Assembly: GCA_026393755.1 (NCBI GenBank)
Contig: JAPKZO010000005.1
Location: 62,001-126,000 of the forward strand
Length of the DNA: 64,000 nucleotides
Origin: Acidobacteriota bacterium
GTDB taxonomy: Bacteria; Acidobacteriota; Vicinamibacteria; Vicinamibacterales; JAKQTR01
Reading direction: 5' to 3'
The notes beneath the pieces are model-generated. The model was not told the DNA's origin and did no database searches. It saw nothing but the letters and a program-made list of their open reading frames with translations. The number at the start of each line of letters is the position of its first letter. Positions within the stretch are counted from its first letter, which is position 1. Positions 9,196-19,179 of this stretch are shown one piece after another. A program made the translations under genes and the position numbers.

Positions 9196-11472
9196 ATGTC
9201 TGCCTCCAACTCGCACACCGTGCCTCCCAACGCCGCCGGCGACGTGGCGAGCTTCGCCCGCATGCTCGTCGCGGCGGCGCGGACCTGGCAGATGTACTCG
9301 CCCGACCACCCAGCGTCGTTGACGGCACTGGATCGGCTTGCGCGAGCCGTCGACGCGTTACAGGCCCACTCGGATCTGACAATCGGAGTGACGCCCGTGA
9401 CCCTGATGGTCAACGGCGCGGCGCTGGCGCGCGACGTGCGCGTCACGGAAGCGGCCGCGATGCTCCATGACCACGACGTGCTTCGGTTGCGGTTTCCGTC
9501 CCCCACCACCCCGGCCGTGCTCTCCGATTTGCTCCGCATGCTGATCGCGGACGCCGACGCCGTCCGCGCCCTCGGAGGGCCTGCCAAAGCGTGGGCTGAG
9601 TCCGGCCACCAGAGCGTGGAAATCGACCAGATCAACTTTGAGGCACTGATGGCCGACCGGGGGCCGGCGGCCGGCGGCCCGCCTCTCTTGTCCCCCCCCG
9701 GCGCCGGGTCAGACGCCCCAGCACGGGCTGACTCGACCGCGCATGATGACGTCTGGGAGTCCATCGTGTCGTCGATGTCGAGCGGCCGGCCCACTGAAGG
9801 CTCATCAGTCCAGCAGCGCCTGCTCGAGATCGCCCGTTCGACTGATGCGATCGAATCGCTGGCGCGTGAGGTCGCGCCCCTCGCAGCCGGCAAACCACAG
9901 TCGGCAGTGGTCGCGGCGCAGGCCGCCACTGTGCTGACGACCTTTCGGCGCCTGGTGCGGGCGGTCGAGGCCCAGTCTCCGGACGAGAAGTCGGCCACGC
10001 TGCGCAACCTCGCAGAGGCCGCTTCCCGGCTCGATCCCCAGGTGGTGATGCGGGCGGTCGCGGAGTCGACTGAGTCCGGCAGCGGCTCGGACGTCACCAC
10101 GGCGATGGGCAACTTGTTCGATGACGATCAGGTGGCGCGCATGCTGGCCCGATCGCTCGCGGCCGAAGGCAAGGCCTCGGGCCGCATCGCGGCGGCGTTC
10201 AGCACGCTTGCTCCTGATCCCGCCCGGCAGCAGCAGGTGCTGCGCCTGGCACGAGCACGCTCGGCACCTGACATCGACGAAGGCGCGGCAGGCATTGGTG
10301 CCGCCTTCCATTCACTTGAACAGATGCTCAGCGGGCCCGGCGACGTGGCCTACACTTCGACCGAGTACTCTGCCAGCCTGGATGACGCCGAGTCGCGTTC
10401 ACACCAGTTGAGACTGAGCGTACCCCCTCAGATGGACGAATGGATGCGCACCGTGTCGTCCGACTCGATCCGATCGCTCTCATCTGTGCTTCTGCTCGAC
10501 TTGTTTGCGCTGGAGGAACGGCAGGGCGAGATCGTCGAGACCGCAGACGATCTGGCGGCGTTGGCCGAAGATCTATTGATGTCGGCCGATACCGTCGAGG
10601 CCGATCGGGTGGTCCACACGCTTGACACGACGGCCTCGGACCGGTCGCCGCACCACGCGGAGGCCGGCAGCAAAGCGCTCGAGACGATTGCCCGCTCGAC
10701 GTCGCTGAGCGAGATGAGCTTGGCGCTGGCCGATTTCGACAGCACGCAACTGGCGTGGTTCGGGCGGTTCTGTCATCAGCTCGGCCCGGCAGCGCTGGAA
10801 TCGCTCGTTCCCTCCATGCTGACCGCACCCGAGGGCGAAGGTCGCCATCGTCTTGACCAGGTCATCGTGCAATTCGGCGACGAAGCGGTGGCGCCGCTCA
10901 CTCAACTGATCGAATCCTCGGACCGCGCCGTCTGCCGCGCCGCACTTCAGTGCATCGGCCGCATCGGCACCGACAAGGCCATCGCCGTGCTCCAGAAGCT
11001 GATCGGCGGAGAGGACGTCCGAACCGCGCGAGATGCGGTCGTCGCGCTCGTGCGCATCGACGACAGCTCGGCCCTGCGGCCGGTGATCGCGGCGCTGCGG
11101 GATGGCCCGTCTGCGCTTCGTCATCTGGTTGTCGACGCGCTCGCCGCCAGTCGCGAACGGCGCGCTGCGCCGCTGCTGGCCGCCACGCTCGACACGATCG
11201 ACCCGCTCGGGCCGGAGCACGAGCTCGCCATCCGCGTGCTTCGCGCCTTGCGTCTCGTGAATGATGACGCGGCCGTCCCGGCCATCGCCAGGACGTTCGG
11301 CGCCTGGAGTTGGCTGCGGCTGGCGAGGGCCAGTCGTGTGAAGCGCACGGCAGCCGGCGTGCTGGCATCGATGAAGACGGACGCGGCCCTGGCGGCCCTC
11401 GACCAGGCGGTCACCGATGGCGACGTCCTGTCGAGAGGACACGCGCGACTGGCGCGGGGCACGAGAACATGA
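9196..11472 (+). CDS. HEAT-repeat protein with shared N-terminal module (first copy)
   Basis: About 758 aa, with no signal peptide or membrane segment seen, so probably cytoplasmic. Residues of about 18-160 form a module also found in the next three genes. Its hallmark is YSPDHP at residues 34-39, then an amphipathic helix, then the strand pattern IGVTPVTLMVNGAAL. A long helical middle follows. The C-terminal third has HEAT-type repeats such as AVAPLTQLIESSDRAVCRAALQ and KAIAVLQKLIGGEDVRTARD. The start is ATG 9196. Its stop overlaps the next gene's ATG (ATGA), so they are translationally coupled. HEAT arrays are protein-binding scaffolds. The partner is most simply one of the HD-GYP proteins encoded alongside, but that is inference. 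Confidence 0.8.
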   Translation: MSASNSHTVPPNAAGDVASFARMLVAAARTWQMYSPDHPASLTALDRLARAVDALQAHSDLTIGVTPVTLMVNGAALARDVRVTEAAAMLHDHDVLRLRFPSPTTPAVLSDLLRMLIADADAVRALGGPAKAWAESGHQSVEIDQINFEALMADRGPAAGGPPLLSPPGAGSDAPARADSTAHDDVWESIVSSMSSGRPTEGSSVQQRLLEIARSTDAIESLAREVAPLAAGKPQSAVVAAQAATVLTTFRRLVRAVEAQSPDEKSATLRNLAEAASRLDPQVVMRAVAESTESGSGSDVTTAMGNLFDDDQVARMLARSLAAEGKASGRIAAAFSTLAPDPARQQQVLRLARARSAPDIDEGAAGIGAAFHSLEQMLSGPGDVAYTSTEYSASLDDAESRSHQLRLSVPPQMDEWMRTVSSDSIRSLSSVLLLDLFALEERQGEIVETADDLAALAEDLLMSADTVEADRVVHTLDTTASDRSPHHAEAGSKALETIARSTSLSEMSLALADFDSTQLAWFGRFCHQLGPAALESLVPSMLTAPEGEGRHRLDQVIVQFGDEAVAPLTQLIESSDRAVCRAALQCIGRIGTDKAIAVLQKLIGGEDVRTARDAVVALVRIDDSSALRPVIAALRDGPSALRHLVVDALAASRERRAAPLLAATLDTIDPLGPEHELAIRVLRALRLVNDDAAVPAIARTFGAWSWLRLARASRVKRTAAGVLASMKTDAALAALDQAVTDGDVLSRGHARLARGTRT

Positions 11473-12833
11473 CGGCGGAAGACCCACGACCCCTCGATGA
11501 CCTCGTCAAGCGGCTGGTCGCTGCCATCCGAGCCAACGCTCTGTACTCACCCACCCACCCGATCGTCAACCGGAGCGTCGGCGGCCTGCTCGCCGCATTC
11601 GAGGAGCAGTTCCGCAGCCGGCCCACGCTGTCGATTGGCTTTTTCGGCAGCGACGTCGTGGTGGGCGGAACCAGGCTGAAGGGATCGGCAGGTTCCGCCG
11701 GGCTCGTCCGCCATTTCCGCGAGCGCCAAGTCGGGAAGCTGACGTTCTCCAAGGACATGGGGCAGGAGGGCCTGCGGACGTTTGTCGGCGTGATCGCGGA
11801 TCGTGACACCCGCCCGCTGTCCGAGCGCCTGGCTGGGACGCCGATCACCGGCGTGTCGGTGGGTACGATTTCGACGGACGACCAGACGCCCGACATCATG
11901 GATGTCGGCGCCGCCCGGCAGGTGTACGGGGTGGCCGTGGCCGCGGCCGACGCGTTATGGGGCTCTGCGGTAGCCGGCGATGAGCCCGATCCGAACGCCG
12001 CGCACCTCATCATCGACGCGCTGGCGACGTCGATGACCCAGGATCGGACGCTGATGCTCGCGCTCACCGAACTCAAGGGGCACGACGAGTACACGTTCAC
12101 ACACATGGTGAACGTGTCGCTGCTGACCATGGCGCAGGCGCGCACGCTGGGCATCGAGGGGCAACTGTTGCGCGAATTCGGGCTGGCGGGCCTCATGCAC
12201 GACATCGGCAAGGTGAAGACGCCCCGCGAGATCCTCAACAAGCCTGAGCAGCTCACCCCCGAGGAATTCTCCATCATGCGACGGCACGTCGTGGACGGCG
12301 CTCAGATTCTCCGTCACATACCGGAGATGTCGCCGCTCGCACCCATTGTCGCCTTCGAGCATCACTTGAGACAGGACCTGAGCGGCTACCCCGAGAACGT
12401 CGGGGCGCGAACGCTCAACCTCTGCACGATGCTCGTGTCGATTGCCGACGTGTTCGATGCGCTGCGGACGAAACGGATCTATCGTGACGGGCTGCCGGCG
12501 GCTCGTGTCCGCAGGATGCTGGCGGAAGAGTCGGGCCAGGCGTTCGAACCGACGCTGCTTCGCCGGTTCATCTCGCTGGTCGGGATCTTCCCCGTCGGCA
12601 CCTGCGTGCGCCTGAAGACCGGAGAGCTCGGCATCGTCACGGCGGAGCACGCCACCGACGCATTCCGGCCGATTGTCAGGATCCTCATCGACTCGCACAA
12701 CGATCGGGTCGACCGGCCATGGATCGTGGATACGGCCGACCGTGATGATCAAGGCCGGCATCCCTACTCCGTGCTCGAAGCGGTCGACGCGAAGAGCCTG
12801 GGACTCGACGCGCCCAGCCAGGTGCCCGCATGA
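11469..12833 (+). CDS. HD-GYP domain protein (first copy)
   Basis: About 454 aa. HD-GYP proteins are usually cyclic di-GMP phosphodiesterases. The N-terminal module (YSPTHP at residues 26-31) matches its neighbours. The HD-GYP half carries THMVNVSLLTM, GLMHDIGKVKTP, RRHVVDGAQILR and EHHLRQDLSGYP. The metal-binding His/Asp residues are in place. The signature loop differs from the usual HHERxDGxGYP: the Glu-Arg and Asp-Gly pairs read LR and DLS, so activity or specificity may differ. A C-terminal tail of about 100 residues follows. Start ATG overlaps the preceding stop by 4 nt, and its own stop overlaps the next start by 4 nt. Confidence 0.9.
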   Translation: MTAEDPRPLDDLVKRLVAAIRANALYSPTHPIVNRSVGGLLAAFEEQFRSRPTLSIGFFGSDVVVGGTRLKGSAGSAGLVRHFRERQVGKLTFSKDMGQEGLRTFVGVIADRDTRPLSERLAGTPITGVSVGTISTDDQTPDIMDVGAARQVYGVAVAAADALWGSAVAGDEPDPNAAHLIIDALATSMTQDRTLMLALTELKGHDEYTFTHMVNVSLLTMAQARTLGIEGQLLREFGLAGLMHDIGKVKTPREILNKPEQLTPEEFSIMRRHVVDGAQILRHIPEMSPLAPIVAFEHHLRQDLSGYPENVGARTLNLCTMLVSIADVFDALRTKRIYRDGLPAARVRRMLAEESGQAFEPTLLRRFISLVGIFPVGTCVRLKTGELGIVTAEHATDAFRPIVRILIDSHNDRVDRPWIVDTADRDDQGRHPYSVLEAVDAKSLGLDAPSQVPA

Positions 12834-15070
12834 CGCAGAAGGCTGAATCCGACGGCGTCACACTCGAACCGGTGCCGGCCGAGACCGCCGCGCTGCTCAC
12901 GAGCTTCGCGCGCGCGTGTAAGGCCGCCTCCCGGGCGGTGGTGCTCTATCCGGGGGAACATCCGACGGTCTCGAGCGCGTTGCTCGCTCTCACCGCTGCC
13001 GCAGAGGCCGCGACAACGTCGGGTCCGCTCGGCTTCGCGGTCACACCGGACGCGCTGCTGGTTGGCGGCCGCCAGATCGCGAAACCGGAGGCCGCCGTCG
13101 CCGAACTGGCAGCGCTGCTCTACGCCCATCAGGTCGCACAGGTCGTCGTCCAGCCGCACACTGACGAGGCGTTGTGGCGCCGCTTCCTCACCGTCCTCGG
13201 CGTACCTCCCGGACAGGCTCGGCTTCGGGGCGGGCTGGCACGTCTGTGGTCCTCGGAGGGTCAATCCAGGATTGAGTTGCGCCGCATCGACTTCCAGGAG
13301 CTCCTTCGGGAGCGCATCCGGGGCGATCGGGCCACGTGGGACCAAATCGTCGCCGAGTGTCTCGAGGGAGATCGGGTCGCGCTGGACGATTGGACGATAG
13401 ATCTGATCAGCGAGGTCCTCGATCGTCCGGGGCAGATCGGCGAGTTGTTCACCGCGATCACTGAACGGACCGTGGGGAATCGGGAAGGCGGCGCCGAGCA
13501 GCTGGCGGGACTGCTCCACGCGGTCGCACAGTTTGTGGCGCGAACACAGCCTGACGCGCTCGACTCGGTGATGTCGGCCATCGCCGACGCCGCGGCGCGG
13601 CTGCCCCTGGCCACCCTCGGCCCGATGGTGAACGCGTCGAGAACAGGCACGCGCGCCAGCTTCGGCCGGTTCATCGCGGACGTCGCGCGCCGGATCGACG
13701 ACGCCGCGATCGCCGGGCTGATCGCATCAGAGGTGCGCAACGGCCGCGGCACCTCGCCGGCAGTTGCCGACGCGTTCTGCGGCCTCGCGCCCGACCGCTC
13801 CCGGCGCTCGGCCATTCTGAATCTGGCGCGCAAGTCGGTCGAGAGAACCGGTGAGCCCGTCGACGACACGGCCGCCGTCGCGTGGCAGTCATCAGAAATG
13901 TTCCTCCTCTCGTACTCCGATGAGCGCTTCGTCCCAGACACGTACGGCGCCGAACTCGATCGGATTGCGGACCGCGCCGTGGACCTGGATCAGGACCGAA
14001 CCGACCCGCCTGACCGCGTGGCGGCCTGGATCAGCTCGGTGGACGAATCGGCCGTCAGACTGCTCGACTCACAGATGCTGGTGGACCTGATGCGTCTGCA
14101 GCTCAATGCCAGCCGCTGGCGCGAACTGGCGGATCTGGCTCTCGCCCGCGTCGACACGCTGGTGGTCCTCGGCGACTTTCCGTCAGCCACGTTCCTGGTC
14201 GGATCGATACACCGCCAGGCGCAGGACCACCCCGATCCCTCCGTGCAGACGCTGGCCGGATCCCTCCTGGATCGCACGCTGAACGCGGCTGTGATGCGCC
14301 ACGTCGCGACCCACCTCGACACGACCGACAAGAACATCGTCGCTGCCGCCAAGCACTTCTGCCACGCCCTCGGCACGTCGATTGTCGGGCCGCTGGCCGA
14401 AGTGCTCTCGCGCGAAGAACGCACGCGGGCGCGCCAGCACCTGGTCGAGGTTCTCCTGGACCTGGGCGCCGGGGGGCGGCAGGCCGTCGAACGGCTGAAG
14501 CAATCGTCGAATTCGGCTGTCCGCCGAACGGCGGTGCAACTGTTGCGCGAGTTCGGCGGTCATGACGCGCTGCTCGATCTCGAGAGCCTGCTCGACGATG
14601 CGGAGCCGCAGGTGCAGCGAGACGCGACGCGCGCGATTGCCATGATGCGCACAGAGGCCGCGTTCGAGACGCTCACGCGTGCGTTGAGCACGGGAACCGA
14701 ACATGCCCGCTCGGTCATCACTGGCATGCTTTCCACCCTTCCGAACGAAGATGCGCTGCCGATGCTGGCACATCTGGTTCGGTTGGCTCCCTGCCGTGGC
14801 CCGATGTGGCAGGTGTACGAACGCGCGGTGCTCCGACTCGGCGCCATCGGCGGCCGGACCGCCGTCGAGGCGCTGGCCGAGGTGACCAACAAGCGAGGTG
14901 TCTGGGCCCCGTTCAAGATCGTCGCGCTTCGCCGCCTGGCACTCCAGGCCCTCGCTCGCATCGGCACGCCCGACGCGCTTGAGGCGCTTCGCGCCGCCGC
15001 CGGCGCGGGACCACGAGGCGCCAGATCGGCCGCGCGCCGCCTCCTTGCGGCGCGCCAGGGAGAGCAGTGA
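12830..15070 (+). CDS. HEAT-repeat protein with shared N-terminal module (second copy)
   Basis: 746 aa, same architecture as the first HEAT gene but clearly diverged. The N-terminal module has LYPGEHP at residues 39-45 and the strand LLVGGRQIAKPE. A helical central region follows, and then C-terminal HEAT-like units such as QAVERLKQSSNSAVRRTAVQ and EPQVQRDATRAIAMM. No membrane segment or enzyme motif is recognised. ATG at 12830 overlaps the preceding stop (ATGA). It is followed 37 nt later by the second HD-GYP gene. The order HEAT, HD-GYP, HEAT, HD-GYP suggests an ancient tandem duplication of a two-gene unit. Confidence 0.8.
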   Translation: MTQKAESDGVTLEPVPAETAALLTSFARACKAASRAVVLYPGEHPTVSSALLALTAAAEAATTSGPLGFAVTPDALLVGGRQIAKPEAAVAELAALLYAHQVAQVVVQPHTDEALWRRFLTVLGVPPGQARLRGGLARLWSSEGQSRIELRRIDFQELLRERIRGDRATWDQIVAECLEGDRVALDDWTIDLISEVLDRPGQIGELFTAITERTVGNREGGAEQLAGLLHAVAQFVARTQPDALDSVMSAIADAAARLPLATLGPMVNASRTGTRASFGRFIADVARRIDDAAIAGLIASEVRNGRGTSPAVADAFCGLAPDRSRRSAILNLARKSVERTGEPVDDTAAVAWQSSEMFLLSYSDERFVPDTYGAELDRIADRAVDLDQDRTDPPDRVAAWISSVDESAVRLLDSQMLVDLMRLQLNASRWRELADLALARVDTLVVLGDFPSATFLVGSIHRQAQDHPDPSVQTLAGSLLDRTLNAAVMRHVATHLDTTDKNIVAAAKHFCHALGTSIVGPLAEVLSREERTRARQHLVEVLLDLGAGGRQAVERLKQSSNSAVRRTAVQLLREFGGHDALLDLESLLDDAEPQVQRDATRAIAMMRTEAAFETLTRALSTGTEHARSVITGMLSTLPNEDALPMLAHLVRLAPCRGPMWQVYERAVLRLGAIGGRTAVEALAEVTNKRGVWAPFKIVALRRLALQALARIGTPDALEALRAAAGAGPRGARSAARRLLAARQGEQ

Positions 15071-15107
15071 CCAGAGTCGTGAATCGAAGAGCGCCGGGAG
15101 ATCCGTT

Positions 15108-16502
15108 ATGACCGATGATGCCCGCCAGGTGCAGATCTCGGAAAGTTTGCTGAAGGGGCTCGCCTCCGCGACCAGGGCGATTCAGCTGTACTCGGCTGAT
15201 CACCCCATCGTGGCGCGCGCCACCGGGCAGCTGGTTGAGACGCTGGAGCGCCTGCAGATCGAACACGCTGCCGTGGTCATTGGACTGGTCGACCGGCAGA
15301 TCGTGGTGGACGGAATCCCCATGTTGGAGGCGACGGGTGCGGCTGAAATCGCTGAACGGTTCCGGGCGGCCGGCATCGAGCGTCTGGCCATCGACCCCGG
15401 CGTGACGGAAGACGAACTCCTCACGTTCGTGCACGCCCTGGCCGTGGCCGGCGCCCGACCCGGCGACGGCGACCGCGCTGTCGCCGCCGTCGACAGCACC
15501 ACGCACATTCACGTTGGGCGCCTGTACCTCCAGAAGCACGGTGAGTCGACCGGTCGCCGAAACATCGGCGCCCTTCGAGAGGCCTACCAGCAGGCGGTCG
15601 CCAGCGTCAGTGCGCTGTGGGAGCAGACGCGCGCTGAAGGCGCGCCCGATCCGGTGGCCACGATGGCGATCGTCGAGAATCTCGCTTGCGGAGTCGGGCA
15701 GAACCGTCGGGCGATGATGGCCCTGACTGCCATGTGCCGGTACGATGACTACACGTTCACGCACCTGGTGAACGTGAGCGTCCTGACGATGGCGCAGGCC
15801 AAGAGCCTCGGCGTCGACGGCACGCCGCTGCGCCATTTCGGGGCCGCCGGCCTGATGCACGATATCGGAAAGATCAGGACGCCGGCCGAACTCCTGACCA
15901 AACCCGACAAGCTCACTGACGCGGAGTTCGCCGTTATGCAGCGGCATCCGGTGGATGGGGCCGACATTCTTCGACGGCAGCTCGAATTGCCGCCGCTGTC
16001 GGCTGTGGTGGCGTTCGAACACCACCTGCGGATTGACGGCACCGGGTACCCGGCAACCGCCGTTCGGGCGGGCCTGAACCTGGCCACTCAGCTCTGCGGC
16101 ATCGCCGACGTCTATGACGCCATGCGGTCGCAGCGCACCTACCAGCAGGCCTTCCCGACCGACCGCATCCAGGCCGTCCTGCAGCAGAACGACGGCACCC
16201 GGTTCGACCGGCATCTGGTCCGCCGGTTCAGCCAGTTGCTCGGGATCTATCCTCCCGGCAACGTCGTCAGACTCGACACCGGCGCGCTGGCTGTCGTTCT
16301 GCGCACGCACGCGCCCGATCCGTCTCGTCCAGCCGTCCGCGTCGTCATCGACGCCGATGGACGCCGCCTGACGACGCCGGTGGACCTGGCGCTTTGGATG
16401 GACGACACCATGATCGGGCCGCCGCCGCGCATCGTGACCCCGGTCGATCCGGAGGACATCGGTATCGATCCACTGACGTTTCTCGATGAGGCGGCCGCGT
16501 GA
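15108..16502 (+). CDS. HD-GYP domain protein (second copy)
   Basis: About 464 aa, the second HD-GYP member of the four-gene cluster. The N-terminal module has LYSADHPIV near residue 28 and IVVDGIPM. The catalytic half shows THLVNVSVLTM, GLMHDIGKIRTP, QRHPVDGADILRR and EHHLRIDGTGYP. DGTGYP keeps the canonical DGxGYP signature that the first copy has lost. It is therefore the better candidate for an active cyclic-dinucleotide phosphodiesterase of the pair. ATG 15108 is chosen because it opens on the conserved module. The upstream frame overlaps the HEAT gene. Confidence 0.9.
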   Translation: MTDDARQVQISESLLKGLASATRAIQLYSADHPIVARATGQLVETLERLQIEHAAVVIGLVDRQIVVDGIPMLEATGAAEIAERFRAAGIERLAIDPGVTEDELLTFVHALAVAGARPGDGDRAVAAVDSTTHIHVGRLYLQKHGESTGRRNIGALREAYQQAVASVSALWEQTRAEGAPDPVATMAIVENLACGVGQNRRAMMALTAMCRYDDYTFTHLVNVSVLTMAQAKSLGVDGTPLRHFGAAGLMHDIGKIRTPAELLTKPDKLTDAEFAVMQRHPVDGADILRRQLELPPLSAVVAFEHHLRIDGTGYPATAVRAGLNLATQLCGIADVYDAMRSQRTYQQAFPTDRIQAVLQQNDGTRFDRHLVRRFSQLLGIYPPGNVVRLDTGALAVVLRTHAPDPSRPAVRVVIDADGRRLTTPVDLALWMDDTMIGPPPRIVTPVDPEDIGIDPLTFLDEAAA

Positions 16503-16626
16503 ACCCCTCCTCCCGCCGGCGCCGGCGTAAGATCCGCGCGAAGACCAGCGCGACGGCCTGCGCGATGCGCCCGACCCCTGTTGACACGCCGCAGCGGCTC
16601 GCCTACGCTCACGACACGGAGGTGCA

Positions 16627-18285
16627 ATGCGTGCGCTGATACGAGGCCGACGCTGGCCGATTGCCTTGCTGGCGATCTGCCTGGCGGCGCCGGTCCTGCT
16701 GATGGCCGGACCGACGCAAGGCGGGCCCGCGCAGGACTCGCGGCAGGCTCGGCCACGGGAGATCGGCGCGACGCGGGCGGCCGACTTGCGCACCTGGGAT
16801 GCCGAGATCGGCCGGATGATGCGCGGAGGCGAGCTGCGGCTGCGCACCTCGGAACGCGATCAACTGATGGGCGGACGCCGCCACCAGCGGCTCGACCAGT
16901 ACCATCGGGGCGTCCGCGTGTTCGGGGGAGAAATCGTCCGCCAGCTCGAAGGGACTGAACTCATATCGGCGTTCGGCACGGTGTACCCGGCGATCGACGT
17001 TGACACGTCGCCGACGCTCAGCGGCGAGGATGCTTCGGCGGCCGCCTCGAGGCTTGCGGGGATCAGGCAGGAGCCAACCAGGCCGCCAGACCTGCTCGTG
17101 GTGCCCCGCGACGCCGGCGGCTTCGCCCTGGCGTACCGCGTCCGCCTCGCCACCGCTGACGATCTGATCGTGTACTTCATCGACGCGCACACCGGTGATC
17201 TGGTGTCGAGCTACAGCGACCTCCAGACAGAGATCGGGACCGGCATCGGCGTGCTGGGCGATCAGAAGAAGGTCAGCGTGACGCTCAGCAGCGGCGCTCA
17301 CGTGGCGTGGGACCAGATGAGGCCCGCGACGATCTATACGTTCGATCTGAAGGGCGATCTGTCCCGGACTCAGAAGCTCCTGAGCGGCTTGATCACACTC
17401 GGCCTCTCCGACATGAGCGCCAGCACCGACACCACCTGGACCGATCCGGCGACCGTTGACGCGCACGCGTACACCGGGTGGACGTTTGACTTCTTCTACA
17501 AACGGTTCGATCGATCAGGCCTCGATGGGCACAACCTGACGATGAAGAGTGTGGTGCACCCGGTGAACCGCGCGGACTGGAAGACGGTCACCTCGCCGAT
17601 ACTGAATCTCTACTACCTGAATGCGTTCTACGCCGGCGACGGAATCATGGTGTACGGCGAGGGCCTGCCGCCTGAGGCGACGGTGAGCGGATACAGGTGG
17701 AACTACTTCGCCGGGGCCCTCGACGTCGTCGCGCACGAACTCACGCACGGCATCACCGATTACTCGTCGAGCCTGATCTACAGGAACGAATCCGGCGCGC
17801 TCAACGAATCGTTCTCAGACATGATGGGCACGAGCGCGGAATTCTACTTTCAGCCGGCCGGCAGCGGCTATCTGAAGGCCGATTACACGCTCGGCGAGGA
17901 TCTCACGACGCCGATGAGCGGGTTCAGGTCGATGGCCAACCCCGCGGCGTTCGGCGATCCGGATCACTATTCGAAGCGGTACCTGGGCACGTCCGATAAC
18001 GGCGGGGTCCACACGAACTCGGGCATCTCCAATCACGCCTTCTACCTGGCGATCGAAGGCGGCACCGATCGCACGTCCGGGCTCAGCGTCACCGGCGTCG
18101 GCAGCGCCGCGCGCGACAAGATCGAGAAAGTGTTTTTCCGGGCCTTCACGCAGATGCTCCCGGCGGGTGCGACATTTTCGGTGGCGCGGGGCGCGACGAT
18201 TCAGGCGGCACGAGATTTGTATGGAGTGGGTAGCAACGTCGAGCAGGCCGTGACCCAGGCGTGGACGGCCGTCGGAGTATCATGA
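16627..18285 (+). CDS. thermolysin-like (M4) neutral metalloprotease
   Basis: Secreted zinc endopeptidase precursor, 552 aa. A hydrophobic N-terminal segment (ALLAICLAAPVLLMAG) after a basic start is a signal peptide. Residues of about 45-200 form an FTP/PepSY-like propeptide. The zinc site is VAHELTHGITD near residue 368, with the third ligand in GALNESFSDMMG. The catalytic histidine region is DNGGVHTNSGISNHAFY. All key M4 residues are present, so the protease should be active after maturation. Start ATG 16627 follows a GGAGG (16618-16622). It stands alone between the HD-GYP gene and a secreted protein gene. Confidence 0.93.
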   Translation: MRALIRGRRWPIALLAICLAAPVLLMAGPTQGGPAQDSRQARPREIGATRAADLRTWDAEIGRMMRGGELRLRTSERDQLMGGRRHQRLDQYHRGVRVFGGEIVRQLEGTELISAFGTVYPAIDVDTSPTLSGEDASAAASRLAGIRQEPTRPPDLLVVPRDAGGFALAYRVRLATADDLIVYFIDAHTGDLVSSYSDLQTEIGTGIGVLGDQKKVSVTLSSGAHVAWDQMRPATIYTFDLKGDLSRTQKLLSGLITLGLSDMSASTDTTWTDPATVDAHAYTGWTFDFFYKRFDRSGLDGHNLTMKSVVHPVNRADWKTVTSPILNLYYLNAFYAGDGIMVYGEGLPPEATVSGYRWNYFAGALDVVAHELTHGITDYSSSLIYRNESGALNESFSDMMGTSAEFYFQPAGSGYLKADYTLGEDLTTPMSGFRSMANPAAFGDPDHYSKRYLGTSDNGGVHTNSGISNHAFYLAIEGGTDRTSGLSVTGVGSAARDKIEKVFFRAFTQMLPAGATFSVARGATIQAARDLYGVGSNVEQAVTQAWTAVGVS

Positions 18286-18323
18286 CGCGGAAACGACGTG
18301 GACGAACTCAGAGGAACAACGAC

Positions 18324-19082
18324 ATGAAACGACATTCTCTCTTGACGCTGGCGGCGGCAGCCCTGGTGGCGATGGCGGCGGGGCGCGTCGATGCCCAGAC
18401 ATCAGGCAAGCGGGCCGACACCGGGTACATCCACGTGGATGGCGGGGTCCAAGCCGGGACGTCTGCATTCACATCGAATGTGACATTCAAGTTGAACGGT
18501 GAGGACGGGACGATGACCGCCTCGTATCGGTTTGTCAGCGCAGGAGTTGTCGCCGGTCGCGCGGGCGTCCGGATCGGGGGCAATCTGTATCTGGGCGTGG
18601 GCGTCTCCCGGTTCGACCGGGCCGGGTCCGCCGCCATCACCGCGCGGCTGCCCAATCCGTTCTACTTTAATCAGTTTCGGAACGTGTCGGGGGTGGTGAA
18701 CGACCTCAATCGGGACGAGGTCATGACGTCGGCGGAGTTGTCCTGGCTCGTCCGGCCGGCACGGGCCGTCGATGTGATGTTGTTTGCCGGGCCGGCGTAC
18801 TTCACGACGCGCCAGGAGATGGCCACGCTGCCCCGATATTCCGAGGTGTATCCCTTCGACTCGGCGACGCTCACCGGCGTCGACTCCCGGACGGTCCGAA
18901 AAACGGGGGTTGGCTTTACTGCCGGCCTGGACCTGTCCTATCTGGTGAACCGGCACGTGGGGTTTGGCGGCCTCGTCCGGTTCTCGCGGGCGACCGCATC
19001 ATTCTCGCCCGTGCCTGGCAGCTCCACAAGCGTCAGACTTGGCGGCGTCCAGGCGACCGCGGGCCTTCGCCTCCGGTTCTGA
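18324..19082 (+). CDS. secreted protein, probable outer-membrane beta-barrel
   Basis: 252 aa with a clear signal peptide (MKRHSLLTLAAAALVAMAAG, cleavage probably after DAQ). The mature part has alternating hydrophobic residues in short strands (NLYLGVGVSRFDR, VGFTAGLDLSYLVNR, HVGFGGLVRFSRA) and ends in an aromatic-terminated strand, ATAGLRLRF. A terminal Phe is the usual signal for outer-membrane barrel assembly. Function is unknown. The start at 18324 lies 8 nt past a purine-rich AGAGGAA. It precedes the ECF sigma gene by about 100 nt. Confidence 0.65.
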   Translation: MKRHSLLTLAAAALVAMAAGRVDAQTSGKRADTGYIHVDGGVQAGTSAFTSNVTFKLNGEDGTMTASYRFVSAGVVAGRAGVRIGGNLYLGVGVSRFDRAGSAAITARLPNPFYFNQFRNVSGVVNDLNRDEVMTSAELSWLVRPARAVDVMLFAGPAYFTTRQEMATLPRYSEVYPFDSATLTGVDSRTVRKTGVGFTAGLDLSYLVNRHVGFGGLVRFSRATASFSPVPGSSTSVRLGGVQATAGLRLRF

Positions 19083-19179
19083 CGACCGGCGCCGGGAACC
19101 ATCCCGGCAGACGCGCCGTATCGTCGGAGCAGCGGTCGCGTGCAGATTTCCCCCGCGCGCGAGGCAACTCAGAGGGGCC

